Under the pieces are notes generated by a model, which did no database searches, had not been told where the DNA came from, and saw only the letters and a list, made by a program, of their open reading frames with translations. Shown piece by piece: positions 23,481-36,415 of a DNA stretch of 64,000 bases; the first letter of the stretch is position 1; the number at the start of each line of letters is the position of its first letter. Source of the DNA: Alisma plantago-aquatica (lineage: Eukaryota > Streptophyta > Magnoliopsida > Alismatales > Alismataceae). The translations under genes were made by a program, and so were the position numbers. The DNA is taken from contig OY856409.1 of assembly GCA_963693085.1 (NCBI GenBank), positions 524,084,803 through 524,148,802 of the forward strand, given 5' to 3'.

Positions 23481-26400
23481 AAGAATTCTGTCCTCAAAAT
23501 TCCATCAAGCAAACAAACAGTTTAGGATAATCCTTTCTTATGTCCATCAGGGCTCCCATGTGGCTTTACCCTTTCCATGGTGCTTCTCAAGAACCTTCAT
23601 CATCTCATATTCTTCCATCTGAGTTCTTTCTTACCTTGGTATATCGTACCCTCATAGGTGACTCAGGGCATTTCAGCCTCTCAAAAGTTGAATAGGTTCA
23701 AGGCTCAACACATGGCTTGGGTACCTCACATAGTGCTCTAGATCGGACTCATGGGACACATTACACATCATGTTATCCTGAGGGCAAGGCTAAACACAAC
23801 CATCTCCACCAATCCATCTCAAATGGACCAATATATCAGGGACTCAACTTTCTCAGTTGTAGATTAGAGGGGTCGAATTTTCACTTTATATTCTCCCACA
23901 ATGAACTGCATGTCAGTCTGCTTTGCATCATCTCATGACTCATGTCACCCTTGGGCTCTCTCTCAGCCATTGCATGATCAAGGGACTTCATCTGCACACA
24001 CTGTGGTTCTTTTCTAACCTTCACGAGGCCTCCTTCACCAACATCATCATAATGAAGTGGTGACCGACACATCCTCCTTATAGAACTTCTTGCATCCCGA
24101 TAAAGGCTATGGTGGTTAACATCAAATCTTAAGAACTATCTCTTTGTATCACCCTGAACAAGCACACTTTCTCTCATCAGACCCTCTAGTCTGGATCATA
24201 CTAACCATTAGTTAGGGGTGATAGGCGGTATTGACACCGAGTTCTTCATGTACCTACTTCCACCTTATGGAAGTGAACCTTTAGGTCATGCTCAAGAACT
24301 TTTGAACTCACATCATGGTGTAGTTGAACCGTCTCTCTCACGTGTAGTCCAACTCGATCTATCCCTTGTCAATACTCTTTCTTCCTCATGTCATTTAGGT
24401 AAGGCGATCTACCATAACCCATATGGAATCATGACTTTCCTTGGTCAAGGGGAGACTTTCCACATCATCCACAGTGATGAACTCCCATTCCCTCTAAGAG
24501 ACTCTTTTATCCTCTATATCTATACACTGGGTTACTGGTGTTCGTCCTTTACCTCATGGCTTGCATGCAACCTCATCTGCAGCATCCATAGTACTTCTAC
24601 CACTCATTATCTTAGTAGTACCATGGTGTATGGTGATCTTAAAATCATGATTTCCTGTATGTCATGATTCCTCAAGATCGATTCCTCAGAAACCCTAAAC
24701 CACTCTCATCGGGGTTTTGTTTCCTTCCTATCCAAAGAAGTGTATTTGAGGTTCTATCACCATCCATTCATTATATCAAGGACTAAATTGTTCAAACAGA
24801 TCTCGTCACATCTGAGTGTTAACCCAAACATATCTCTTTTCCAATTGAGGGTTAACCTAACAACCTCTCCTAGCCTCTTGCCAAACTAGTCAGATATATC
24901 TCAACCAGAGCATTCATTACCACTTCACATAATCATTTCAAACTCAAACTCTAAGTCTATCTTCATTGAGAACACTCCGAGCTCATCTTCTTGGTGATCA
25001 ACTCTACCTTGCATCACTTGCAAAATCCACATAGCTCAGCTAAAACATCCTTATAAGGTGACTACCTTATACCTTTTATTGTTTGCAAACCATCCATGTA
25101 TCCTTCACTCCACCAAGGTATGTTATCATCTCTGTCCTCATACCTCATAGAAATGTTCCAACTCGCATCATTTTTTATCCTTAGCGTATGGCATGCATAC
25201 TGTCCCACATCTCCCTCCCATAACAATAGGAAATAAGCATTTGGCGGCCGTCCAAACACAAAGTTCTTCCTGTTCCAAGAGTAGAGATGGTACATCCCAC
25301 ATTGCCAGTACACCTTTGAATCTAAGTTGAAACATGCAACTTATGTCTCCACATTACCATCATCTTGATATCAAAGTTACTTCCATGGAGAACTGGTCTT
25401 GAACCTACTTGGGTCACCACACAATCCTTGGTCATCTCCTCTAGGTCTATAGGGTGCCGAAACTTTTGGGGTCATCCCTTTTCCCATATGCATCCAGAGA
25501 GTGCCCTACTCATCTACCCTTTGGGTCCCATGTGTTCATGAAGGTGATCAATCTCCTAACCCATGGCCCTCAGACAATGATAGTTGTTACCTCCCGACCC
25601 TATGGTCATGTGCAACTAGGGAATTAGGCAACTCCTTCCATCAGTCTTATCCCTACCTGACCCTAGGACATACTTAGGATTCTATTATAGTACATGTTCA
25701 ACTTAGAACCTTACCCAAGCCTTCCTCATTTCCCTCTACATTCAGGGGTTATCTTCCATCCTTTCATAAGGGTCATGGCGACCAACCTACCTTGGTCAGG
25801 CCCCATACTGGTTATCCCCACGGTAACACATCCACATGCACTTAGAGATGGTTAACTATGGGTCTACAAGTTCATTATCTTACCATGTACTCTTCACTTA
25901 GCTTCTCTAGATCCTATGAGACCTCTTTAGGTTACCTGAATCCAAAAATACTGGTATACCCCCTACAAAAGGGTCCCTCTCCCAAGATGGGAGGAAACAA
26001 AGGTCACAAGAATCCTTATGTTTAGGGTCTGCCTCCACATGATCATGCTTAGCCCTATCAAGCAACTAAGGCACAATTAGACACCTACAAAACCATGCTA
26101 GGTCACACTTGTTCTCATCCTCAACATTAGGCCAACTTAGTTGTGAGGGGTTCATCAAGCATGCCCTTAACTTAAGGAGTTTACTTTACCTCTACATATG
26201 AGGAGTACCATGCTCGAAACCATAGAGACTCAAATCTCATCATGAGCATTGGGTACACAACTTCCCCTCTTAGGCCTAGGAACCCTAGGTTCACGTTTGG
26301 GTATCCAACTGCATGCTCAACCTCTTAACCACGAATCAATCATGTATAAGGCATGACATGCCCTTCATGTCATCATTCTACTCAAGCAATACTTTAGAGT

Positions 26401-27163
26401 TGAGTCCTCTTCAAGGATAACCAACAAGGTACAATGCCTCACAACTTGTTACCAAACCTCTCCAGGTCTAAGGAACTCTTCTTCCTATCTCAGAAGGTAA
26501 ACACCTATACAACAGGCACATAGGTACCAGAAGCATCATCCTCTCTCTAGGGTTTGGTTCCTCTATAGGAAACCAAGATATCATCAGCCTCCAGGGATCA
26601 TGCATGAGGCAACCACTATTATCCACTTAGGTCGCATCATTCTCGACTTCCCACTGTTCCTCACATCTCGTAGTTTTAGGTTTCCAACCTTCTTGCTTGG
26701 TTCCTTTTTTCTCTCTCTAAAGCTAACTCCACATCCAGCCATACTACTAAAGGTCATCTCTCCATGAAGGATCAAGCTCACAGGCATACCTCTATGCAGG
26801 TGAAGCCTATGCTCAAACTTATGTTTGCTCATGATTATCCATAGCCCCTTATGCTTATCTCATAAGCCATCCATCCTGTCCTTCTGGTCTCGATTTTAAC
26901 TTGTTGCTCGTACTACTGAAGCACCCTGGGTGCAAGCTATACCCTACTTGCCTAAGCCCATAGGGTGTCTATAGGTTCTCCTCTAACCTCATCCATGAAG
27001 GGGCTATCCTTCACTCTAACATGCACGACCCTCTCCAAGGTTGGGTCACCAAAGGTACTAGGTCATCTAATCTCTTATGGAATCCCAAAGGCATGTCCAA
27101 CCAAACACTCGGTCAACCATGACATCTAGCTCATCATGTCATCTTTCTCTTTGACCCTCACTT
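23481..27163 (-). pseudogene. Decayed gypsy pol interior of C
   Basis: The reverse of A's interior. On the minus strand around 24660-24200 the remnant of a Ty3/gypsy integrase can be read: EWEFITVDDVESLP, then SIWVMVDRLTYMT, ERRFNYTMM and, further on, GLMRESVLVQGD, corresponding to the usual W-E-x-I-x-M-D-F-V-V-G-L-P and L-x-L-A-Q-L regions. Stops and frameshifts are frequent. Reverse transcriptase motifs could not be read with confidence. The open frame on the opposite strand (24218-24667, +, 149 codons) is an antisense shadow of this integrase. Confidence 0.65.
27159..27163. repeat. Target-site duplication CACTT, left side of B
   Basis: CACTT immediately before TGTTGGG of B; the partner is at 36177-36181. 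The flanking C sequence continues across the insertion. Confidence 0.9.
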
Positions 27164-29383
27164 TGTTGGGTTTTCAGGGAGGCAAAGAAGGCATCGGAAA
27201 CAAAAAAAAATTCTCCTCCCCAAACCCAGAACAAGGAAACGCGTCAATGTCTATAAAATAGGAAAGGATGGTTTGTGGAATCATACCTTGTCCCGAGGCT
27301 TGCTCGGTGACAATACCTCACGGCTTGTGCGGTCTTCACCTCTGGTCTTGGACGGTGTCTATGCAACTCCTGGTCGCACCGGGACTGACAACTCCTGGTC
27401 TCACCAGGACTTTCAGGATTGACAACTGTCCTCCGAGCGGCAAAAAACTCCCACCTCTGAAGTAGTCCACACGGACCACCTAGAACTCCAATCTCCTTGT
27501 CCAACAAGGAATTGGAAGGATTCACACCCTCCTGTCAGTGTACTAGTCACTAACACACTCTCCTACCACCAGTCACTTTCTGCAGTTGTCTTTCCCTTGT
27601 TGTGCCTCCCTTATCGGGTAGAACTTGCTCGGGCTCTCTCAGTTACCAAAACTAGAGAGAACGACTACTTTACAGAGCAACTGGTTGCACTGTGTTGTAC
27701 TTTGAGAAGCCCCCAATACCCCTATATATATAGGAGGGTCATGGGATAGAGTTATCTATCCCGGGCAATATGGGACTAAAGCAGGAGTAGAAGGGTTCAA
27801 GATTTTCCACAAAAACAACCAACTGCGCAACCTGAACCAGTCATTTCATTTCTGAAACGGTTGGATGGGGACATGAGCCAGTCGGTTGACACCTCAACTG
27901 ATCGGTTGGGACCCATGAAACGGTTGGTTCACTTCTGAACCGGTCGGTTCGTGGTCCTGATCAGTTCCTGATTGACTTTTCCTCTTTTATTTCTAATTGG
28001 TACCAAATACCAATCCTTGTTCCAATCAAATTGGGCAAGTGAAATGAAAGGAAATTTCTCACCAATCCTACTTTCCCAACTTGCTCAGTTGGACCAGTTG
28101 AATGATCGTTTGAATACTTGAAGCGATTGTTTCACCCTATCCATCAGCTGATCGACTCAGCATCTGTGCCGATTGGTTCACCAAGCTCAGCCGATCGGTT
28201 CATCACATGAGTCGATCAGTTGGGAATGCAGATTGTGCAAAATTATTAAATTGCAGTTTCAATCAATCCGATACTCCAATCAATATGTCCAACACCTTGA
28301 ACATTATGACATTGAGCTATCAATTAATTGAGTGTTTAATTGAACTACTAAACTCCTTTAGTAATCAAATCTAAACATTGTTTGTGGACAAAACTCCTCT
28401 TCCAGGTTAAATCCTATGTGTGTGACCATGTAGGTCCATTTCACATTGGCAGTGAAAGTCCATAACACTTATGACTTTACAAGCAAAGAGCGGTGCCTAG
28501 TCACACATCAGTGCTACCCAAGTGAAATAGAAAGTTGGAGAACAACTTTCAATCCTAAAATCCGTGAATGGTGTTACAGTGAATGTATAATTCCTTTGTC
28601 ACTAATATCCCAAATGAACTCGAGGCATGGAACAATCATCCTGTCAACGTTCATTCACTTTCTTGATCTCAGAGTAGATTGATACTGATTCACACATGCA
28701 TGCACGCCTTTCTCAATCCTACTCATCAAGTGGCCATGGATATCAAACTCCCTCAGGAGGGGCAAATCCCATATCTATCACTCACCCCTCAAAAGCCCCA
28801 TGTGTTAAAGCCACCCAATCATCACCTTTATAACAACCCATGTTTCAGGACTGTGTTTGATGATGTCAAAGTGTGCCCAACGACATGTGTTGAGTGTAGT
28901 GATTTCAGGTCAAAGAATCACATTCACCACCATCACTGTGAGTACTAACTGTGACTACCATGTCATGGTTCCATGTATCAAACTCACGGTGGGTCTGTCC
29001 GGTACACTTGTTCTCTAACAAGTACCTATGTGTTTGGTTTGATATTTCTATATCATGACTAATGAGATTCTGTCATCAACCAACACCACAATCTAGTCTT
29101 GTGTGTCATTGTTGTCTATCTACCTTCCACAATAACATCTGACTAGGGACATAACAAGAATGTACAAACTCTTAGCATCTGTATGATCTCATCGTTCAGG
29201 TCCTTAACCTGAAACCATACGTCATTGAGTACTGTCATTCTCTAGACATTCAATCTGTTCTATCACTATCTCATATGATTGAACCATAAAGAATTGGAAG
29301 CTTGCCTTTGACGTTTATCAAATCAATCTTAATGTATCCTACCACTCATCCCATGATTGGCTCTCAGGGCATACATACCAACA
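27164..29383 (-). repeat. 3' LTR of copia element B (left)
   Basis: 2220 bp, TGTTGGG...TACCAACA. TATA box CTATATATATAGG at 27721-27733. Palindrome-rich region about 27840-28230, here with additional GAAACGGTTGG variants. Confidence 0.93.
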
Positions 29384-29400
29384 GACTCCCACTTGCACTG
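29384..29400 (-). other. Polypurine tract of B
   Basis: Minus strand CAGTGCAAGTGGGAGTC, matching D's tract except one base, directly beside the LTR. Confidence 0.85.
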
Positions 29401-31768
29401 CGAGCCAATCACCCTTGAATCATATTCATAGTGATCTTCAAACATGTCCCACATGTTACTGTGCTTTAGTGCGAACATAGTGAGTTATGGCAACACCTTT
29501 CCAAAGTCAGTATAAATTTTATGTCTCTCATCTCTTCACTATACGTCATACGTATGAGATGGAGTTGCCGTAATATGTGATCTAGTATTCCTTTGCTAAC
29601 CTTTAGCCACATTGCATGATCAAGGATTCCATATTTGTAATGAGCATAATATCTATAAGTTCATCTCATGAACTTCCATATCCATATAGTATCTATTGTT
29701 GTTCTCTAACACATAGATACTCGACATTTCCTTTTTAAATGATTTTATTGGAACACTTCCAATTATCAACAAACTTTCACTTTTATATATATTTCCTATA
29801 TATATTTTGTGATTAATTTTCTGTCCTTTTCGGATGTTTGCATCAATGTAACTCTTTACATTGAACTCTTCCTTATCTCCATAGAACTAGTACTTCTCAA
29901 GTACTTATCAAGTTCTCATGGTATTCCAGTAACCCTTACTGGAAGTAGACAGACATCCACTCATCACGTCTCACATACGAGTTATCAGGATGAGCACATC
30001 ATATTGCCATGTCATACATACAAGATGATAAATGCATTTTGTTCTTGCCATGCAAGATAATGTGATGATTACATACATGATAGATCCACATCTATTCTTA
30101 GTGTTCCCATTCTTCATAAGAATTGGACACTTGGCCTTGGGATACTAACTCCATGTAACATGGACATGTTTTCTCCCACTGAATCTGTGCATACTGAACC
30201 CTTCAGTACAGATTTCCAATGTATGCTTTCTCTTTTCAGATCAAGAGGTTTTTCGAGAACTATCTCTATAGATCTCTATTCCAATCACATAGGAAACATC
30301 TCTATCTTCCTTAAAGATAATTTCCACTTTTGGATTTCCATTCTAGAACATTTCCATTTTACATCAACATGTGGAATGTGAACACACTCCCACTAAATCA
30401 CAGACCCCTTCTTTATCTTTGACATATCAGTCAAACCCTTTGACTATATCATCAAAGTAAAGATCCAATTCTGAGTTTCTTGTACTCAATCAGTCACATT
30501 GATTAGTCCATTGTAACTTATAGACTTCATTTGAATTAGTGGATTCATAAACCTTATAGGTTGTGTCACGTACACATCCTTGTTTTATTCCTCATAGGAA
30601 TGTGGTTTTAGTATCCATATGCCAAATGTCTTAGTCATTAAGTTGCAATCAACAAGCATCATCCTTCTCAAAATGTTATCCATGTGTCTTAACACTTAAG
30701 ACTTATTTGAACTTATGGATTTTATTCCAATGGGTGCTACCATCAAGTTCATACCTTATGGTTCACATGGAAGTCATTAGGATGTAATGGTCATAAACCA
30801 TAACTCAAGATTCGGTTCCTCATATTCATCTAGATAGTTGACTCATCACATGAACAACTCATCACATAGATAATTGAGGTGTATCTATTAAGGATATAAG
30901 AACTCACAACTCCTTGTGATTCTTAATGTCCTTTATTAGTGTGGGGTATTCTTTTATTAAGAAGAATTCAGTTATTTGATAATCATTCTCTAACTTCTTA
31001 GAGTATGATTCCTTCTTGATTTAGACATCACCATGCCTTAATAATTAGTTCACTATGATAGACTATCATAATCACTCATAAGGATCTCAAACATTTGGTC
31101 CAAGTATTTCATTCATTGATCTCATCAAGAATTAACACTTTACCAAATTTGCACTTCATCTATGATAATCTTGAACACTTCAAGATATTCATATTGGTAT
31201 TTCTCTAAACACCATTTGAAGTATTAGCATTTTCTCCAATAGGTATGTAAATACATCACATGTATTATACCTAATAGGACAATCATTCTCTCACAACAAT
31301 TAGTAAAGATTGATTAATCATGTCCAAGATATTCATGTCTCTTACTGGTTCTCTAACCAAAAGAGTCTAGATTTATCCATCACATGGAAACTAGAAATGA
31401 ATTTCTCATGATTGATGCTAATTTGATTGTTTGAGTAATCTATAACTTTTAGGTATCATTTTATCTTATGCATATCAAATACCACAAGATAAACAAGGCA
31501 TTGCCACAAAGATCAAATCTTTAGAAATTGAAACATCTCTTTATTGATTGCCATCATTGTCATACAATATGCAAAAATAAAGTGTTTCTATCTATTGGAA
31601 AATATGAAATAGAAGTTCATAACTGTATTACATGCCTTTTAGGCTGAAAATAAACTAAAGTACTCCTTACTATGGCGGCAACACTTGCCCCATTTATTGA
31701 GTGCTTTATACTTTACATCTTGGTATCATATACCTCAAAAGTGTTACAAGTTTACTTTCATGACACCT
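29401..31768 (-). pseudogene. Strongly decayed copia pol of B
   Basis: No long frame remains. Nucleotide similarity to D's reverse transcriptase can still be followed in reverse near 30540-30690: AGGAATGTGGTTTTA and ATCCATATGCCAAATG correspond to the QMDVKTTFLNG segment of D. The rest is AT-rich with dense stops. It is clearly more decayed than D's pol, though of the same family. Confidence 0.65.
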
Positions 31769-32032
31769 TTAAGTAGAGACGTATGTCGCCTCCTTCTTCT
31801 TTTGTTCTTCCAGATATAGAGGGCAATCCCTCATACACCCTTTCCCCATGTGCCTTGAGGCTGAAGACGGCTTGGATTTCTGGCTAGTATCAGAACACTT
31901 CTTTGCTTTGCCCTTGTCCTTGCCCTTAAGAATTACCTTTTCTTTGATCATATCAAAGATTATGGTTTTTCTTTCTTCATCTTTGCCTCTACTATCCTCA
32001 ACATGTCCAACAACTCTATCAACGCTTGTCAA
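31769..32032 (-). pseudogene. Copia gag C-terminal remnant of B
   Basis: An 87-codon minus-strand frame with a Lys-rich stretch (KGKDKGKAKKCSD) followed by HMGKGCMRDCPLYLEEQKK. This matches the end of copia gag, where a CCHC zinc knuckle (C-x2-C-x4-H-x4-C) precedes CPxYLE. The first Cys pair is lost, so the knuckle is broken. This region is missing from D's shortened gag. Confidence 0.75.
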
Positions 32033-33915
32033 ATTTGTTCATCATGAATTGTATGATTCTCGCAACATTTGCAATATCATACCAATAGCCAACTCTTGGC
32101 TCAAAGGGAATCCTTCTTAGATAGGTTTTCCACATACCCAATCACATTGAGTGTGTGAATACCTTACTGGATCTCCTTCTGTCATGACATACTAGGATAG
32201 TGTCTTGGAGACATCATATGTCTCATGTTGTCTCTACAACTCATAGTTCAGAGAACACAACATCAAGCACTCCTCATCAATGTCTTCCTCGGTATGCTTC
32301 CATAAGCATACTTTCAGCCATTGATGTGGTGGGATCAAGTTCATCTGGTTCTAGTATAACTAGGACTTATAGCTTTCGCTCTTTGATTGAGAATGCTTCT
32401 CAACATCCTAACCAATCGTGGAAATTATTCCCATTTAACTTGTCCTTTTCCAGGACGGATCGCAAAGAAAAGTGATTGTTGTTTGTTGTCATTTGTACTA
32501 CAAAAGGAAATATGCAATTTTAGTCCAAAAACTCATTTTTGACTTATTTGATTGATTTGTAAAGTTGACGATATAATTAGGCCTTTAATTAATTATCGCT
32601 CCCACTATTTTAATTCAAATTGATAGCCCTCACCATCAATTCGGAAGATTGCAGTGTACAACATTCTAGTGGGTAAGATCCTGAAATCCTCTAAATCATG
32701 GACCAGCTAGGGCTGTCACCCACAACTTAGATCTCTCAGGTAGGCAACTCTTGCCAATTGCATCATATGCAACTCTTGATAAGATGTCATATGCAACTCC
32801 TTGCCATGATCATCTCCATGCCTCAAGGTGCTAGATCCTATCTAGGTCACCTTGCTAAGTCCGACCCAAAGCCAACACGATGAATATGCACCCTGCTTGG
32901 GAAGAACCACATATCCATCCTTCACGCTTCCACGAGATAGACGGTGCACCACACTTGGGCGTGCCCACACTTGGTCGATCAAGTTTTGCACGTGTGTCGC
33001 ATTTGGAAGGCATATAAAACTTAATATTAATGAGGGATTTGGTTTTAATATACATATACATATCCAATCACCACAATATATAGTACGTATCATATACATG
33101 CTATATCCCACAGAAAACATGTGAAACGATAAAAGTGATGATTATGGCCATCCTAATGTGATTCCTTGAGCCAAGAGGAATCACGATCATCTAGGTCTAC
33201 ATCACATGCAACATATACAAGATGAACTCTGTGCTTTGCCTTTCTGGGTTTGATCAACTCATCACATGACTGATCGGCTTGCCATCAAGCCAGTCGGCTG
33301 GGTTCCACCAGCCGATCAGTTGGCTCCTCCAACCGATCGGTTCGCTTGGTCGTCGTGCATCTCATTATGGCTGCCACCAGCTCGTCTCTCTCCTTGAACC
33401 GGTCATCAACTGATCGGCTCACTCCTTGAACCGATCGTCTCGATCGTCAACTGATCGGTTCACACCTTGAACCATTCGTCTCAACTGTCGTCAGGATGTC
33501 CTCCGTTGTTTGACATAACAGGAAATAAAATTCTATCCTATTTTATATTGTAAAAAGAGAAACCTCAAGTTACATTTGAGGGGAGCAAAGGTAGGAAAGA
33601 AATCTCGAATTATTTCGAGTTACATCAGGAATAGGAGAAGGAGGACGGTGCGCGGACCGAGATGCAAGCAACTACATACAACCATACACAGATAGGGTTT
33701 ATTGGCCATAACCACACTATACATCCACCACAAAACTTGTTTAAGGGAGACGCGTATCGAGTGCATTCATAATACATATCATATATGTAAATTGGGATTT
33801 GTGGATTTAGGATTGGACATGCATAAAGCCAATTTTATTCGCATCGTATGTAATAAATAAAGGAGACAAACCAAAATCGATCATATCGATAATCCTAAAG
33901 TATAGAGTTGTTGAC
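32033..33915 (-). other. Gag N-terminal remnant and leader of B
   Basis: Minus strand 32600-32033 holds unreadable gag sequence; the leader from about 32590 to 33915 matches D's leader in reverse. The second GATC-palindrome cluster is at 33243-33495 (GCCGATCAG, ACCGATCGGTTCG and variants). Confidence 0.6.
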
Positions 33916-33930
33916 GTGGCTCTGATACCA
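33916..33930 (-). other. Primer-binding site of B (initiator-Met tRNA)
   Basis: Minus strand TGGTATCAGAGCCAC, one base from the LTR end: a perfect match to the 12-base plant initiator-Met site. Confidence 0.93.
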
Positions 33931-33931
33931 C

Positions 33932-36176
33932 TGTTGGGTTTTTAGGGAGGCAGAGAGGGTAGCGGAAACAAAAAAAATCTCCTCCCCAAACCCAGAACAA
34001 GGAAACGCGTCAACGTCTATACAATAGGAAAGGATGGTTTGTGGAATCATACCTTGTCCCGAGGCTTGCTCAGCGACAATACCTCACGGCTTGCATGGTC
34101 TTCACCTCCGGTCTTGGACAGTGTCTGTGCAGCTCCATGTCGTACCGGGACTGACAACTCCTGATCTCACAGGGACTGTCGGGATTGACAGTTGTCCTCC
34201 GAGCGGTAGAAAACTCCCGCCTCTGAAGTAGTCCACACGGACCACCTGGAACTCCAATCTCCTTGTCCAACAAGGAATTGGAAGGAGTCACACCCTCCTG
34301 TCAGCATACTAGTCACTGACACACTCTCCTGCCACCAATCACTTTCTGCAGTTGTCTTTCCCTTGTTGTGCCTCCCATATTAGATAGCACTTGCTCGTTC
34401 TCTCTCGATTACCAAAACCAGAGAGAATGACAACTTTACAGAGCAACTGGTTGCACTGTGTTGTACTTTGAGAAGCCCCCAATACCCCTATATATATAGG
34501 AGGGTCATGGGACAGGGTTCTCTATCCCGGGCAATGTGGGACTAAAGCAGGAGTAGAAGGGTTTGACATTTTCCACACAAACAACCAACTGCGCAACATG
34601 AACCGATCGTTTCATTTATGAAACAGTCGGTTGGGGACCTGAGCCGGTCGGTTGACACCTCAACCGATCGGTTGGGACCCATGAAACGGCCGGTTCACTT
34701 TTGAACCAGTCGGTTCGTGGTCCTGATCAGTTCCCGATTGACTTTTCCTCTTTTGTTTCTAATGGTACCAAATACCAATCCTTGTTCCAATCAAATTGGG
34801 CAAGTGAAACGAAAGGAAATTTCTCACCAATCCTACTTTCCCAACTTGCTCGGTTGGACAAGTTGAACGATCGTTTCAACACTTGAAGTGATTGTTTCAC
34901 CCTGTCCATCAGCCGATCGACTCACCATCAGAGCCGATCGGTTCACTAAGCTCAGTCGATCGGTTCATCACATGAGTCGATCGATTGGGAATGAAGATTG
35001 TGCAGAATCAGTCAATTGTAGTTTCAATCAATCTGATACTCCAATCAATATGTCCAACACCTTTAACATTATGACATTGAGCTATCAATTAATTGAGTGT
35101 TTAATTGAACTACTAAACTCCTTTAGTAATCATATCTAAACATTGTTTGTGGACAAAACTCCTCTTCCAGGTTAAATACTATGTGTGTGACCCTACAGGT
35201 CCATTTCACGTTGGCAGTGAAAGTCCATAACACTTATGACTTCATAAGCAAAGAGCGGTGCCTAGTCACACATCAGTGCTACCCAAGTGAAATAGAAAGT
35301 TGGAGAACAACTTTCAATCCTACAATCCGTGAATGGTGTTACAGTGAATGTATAATTCCTTTGTCACTGATATCCTAAATGAACTCGAGGCATGGAACAA
35401 TCATCATGTCAATGTTTATTCACTTTCTTGATCTCAGAGTAGATTGGAAGAGATATGTATGACATCAGTATCACATACTGATTCACACATGTGTGCACGC
35501 CTTTCTCAATCCTACTCATCAAGTGGCCATGGATATCAAACTCCCTCGGGAGGGACAAATCCCATATCTATCACTCACCCCTCAAAAGCCCCATGTGTCA
35601 AAGCCACCCAATCATCACCTTTATAACAACCCATGTTTCAGGACTACGTTTGATGATGTCAAAGTGTGCCCTATGACATGTGTTGAGTGTACTGATTTCA
35701 GGTCAAAGAATCACATTCACCACCATCACTGTGAGTACTGAATGTGACTACCATGTCATGGTTCCATGTGTCAAACTCACGGTGGGTCTGTCCGGTACAC
35801 TTATTCTCTAATAGGTACCTATGTGTTTAGTTTGATATCTCTATATCATGACTAATGAGATTCTTTCATCAACCAACACCACAATTTAGTCTTGTGTGTC
35901 ATTGTTGTCTATCTACCTTCCACAATGACATCTGACTAGGGACATAACAAGAATGTACAAACTCTTAGCATCCGTATGATCTCATCATTCAGGTCCTTAA
36001 CCTGAAAGCATACGTCATTGAGCACTGTCATTCTCTAGACATTCAATCTGTTCTATCACTATCTCATATGACTGAACCAGAAAGAATTGGAAGCTTGCCT
36101 TTGATGTTTATCAAATCAATCTTAATGTATCCCACCAATCATCCCATGATTGGCTCTCAGGGCATACATACCAACA
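33932..36176 (-). repeat. 5' LTR of copia element B (right)
   Basis: 2245 bp, TGTTGGG...TACCAACA. TATA box at 34488-34500, palindrome-rich region about 34600-34990 including CAACCGATCGGTTG at 34661-34674. Confidence 0.93.
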
Positions 36177-36181
36177 CACTT
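36177..36181. repeat. Target-site duplication CACTT, right side of B
   Basis: Matches 27159-27163. Gypsy element C resumes at this point. Confidence 0.9.
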
Positions 36182-36413
36182 AGGGTCAGGGTTAACATCA
36201 TCCTCAAAGGATGTGCTAGGTCTCTACTTTTAATGGAGGTCTCTACCTCCAAGACTAACTCTCTATACTCATCCTCCTGACAAAGAGGTCTATCCCCAAG
36301 TTCCTCCTGAGAGCAATGACAACTCATGTCATACGACCTAAGCATGTATCTATTCTTTAGTTTGCGCTTAATCTATTAAGCTTATGTCCATGACATCTTA
36401 TTTACATGCTTTT
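36177..36413 (-). repeat. Gypsy element C interior, right-hand part
   Basis: Reverse match to element A at about 44590-44810 (AGGGTTAACATCATCCT, CTTAATCTATTAAGCTTATG). The match breaks off at 36413 beside block H. Confidence 0.85.
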
Positions 36414-36415
36414 AA

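Larger units (their letters stand above)
27164..36176 (-). mobile_element. Ty1/copia LTR retrotransposon B (minus strand), inserted in C
   Basis: A complete-length 9013-bp element of the D family: left LTR 27164-29383, polypurine tract 29384-29400, interior, primer-binding site 33916-33930, right LTR 33932-36176, with a 5-bp duplication CACTT. The interior is badly decayed. The two LTRs differ by eye at roughly one base in ten in sampled stretches, so the insertion is old, and C must be older still. Confidence 0.95.
20237..36413 (-). mobile_element. Ty3/gypsy LTR retrotransposon C (minus strand), split by B and lacking its 5' end
   Basis: Same family as element A. From left to right: 3' LTR (20237-23465), polypurine tract, decayed interior to 27163, copia element B, then a further 237 bp of interior (36177-36413). 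The match to A's interior (reverse of about 44590-48492) ends at 36413, so C's primer-binding site and 5' LTR are absent here. The target duplication cannot be completed; the five bases on the left are CCTCG. Confidence 0.88.

Noticed and set aside
24218..24667. 149-codon plus-strand frame, with a similar antisense frame in element A (minus 47504-47854), as a conserved host or antisense gene
   Set aside because: It lies opposite the degenerate integrase of C and A. The sense strand carries integrase motifs at the same place, so the shared antisense frame is a by-product of common ancestry.
32842..33124. Frames of 70-92 codons on both strands
   Set aside because: They fall in the copia leader of B, which matches D's non-coding leader, and show no family similarity.
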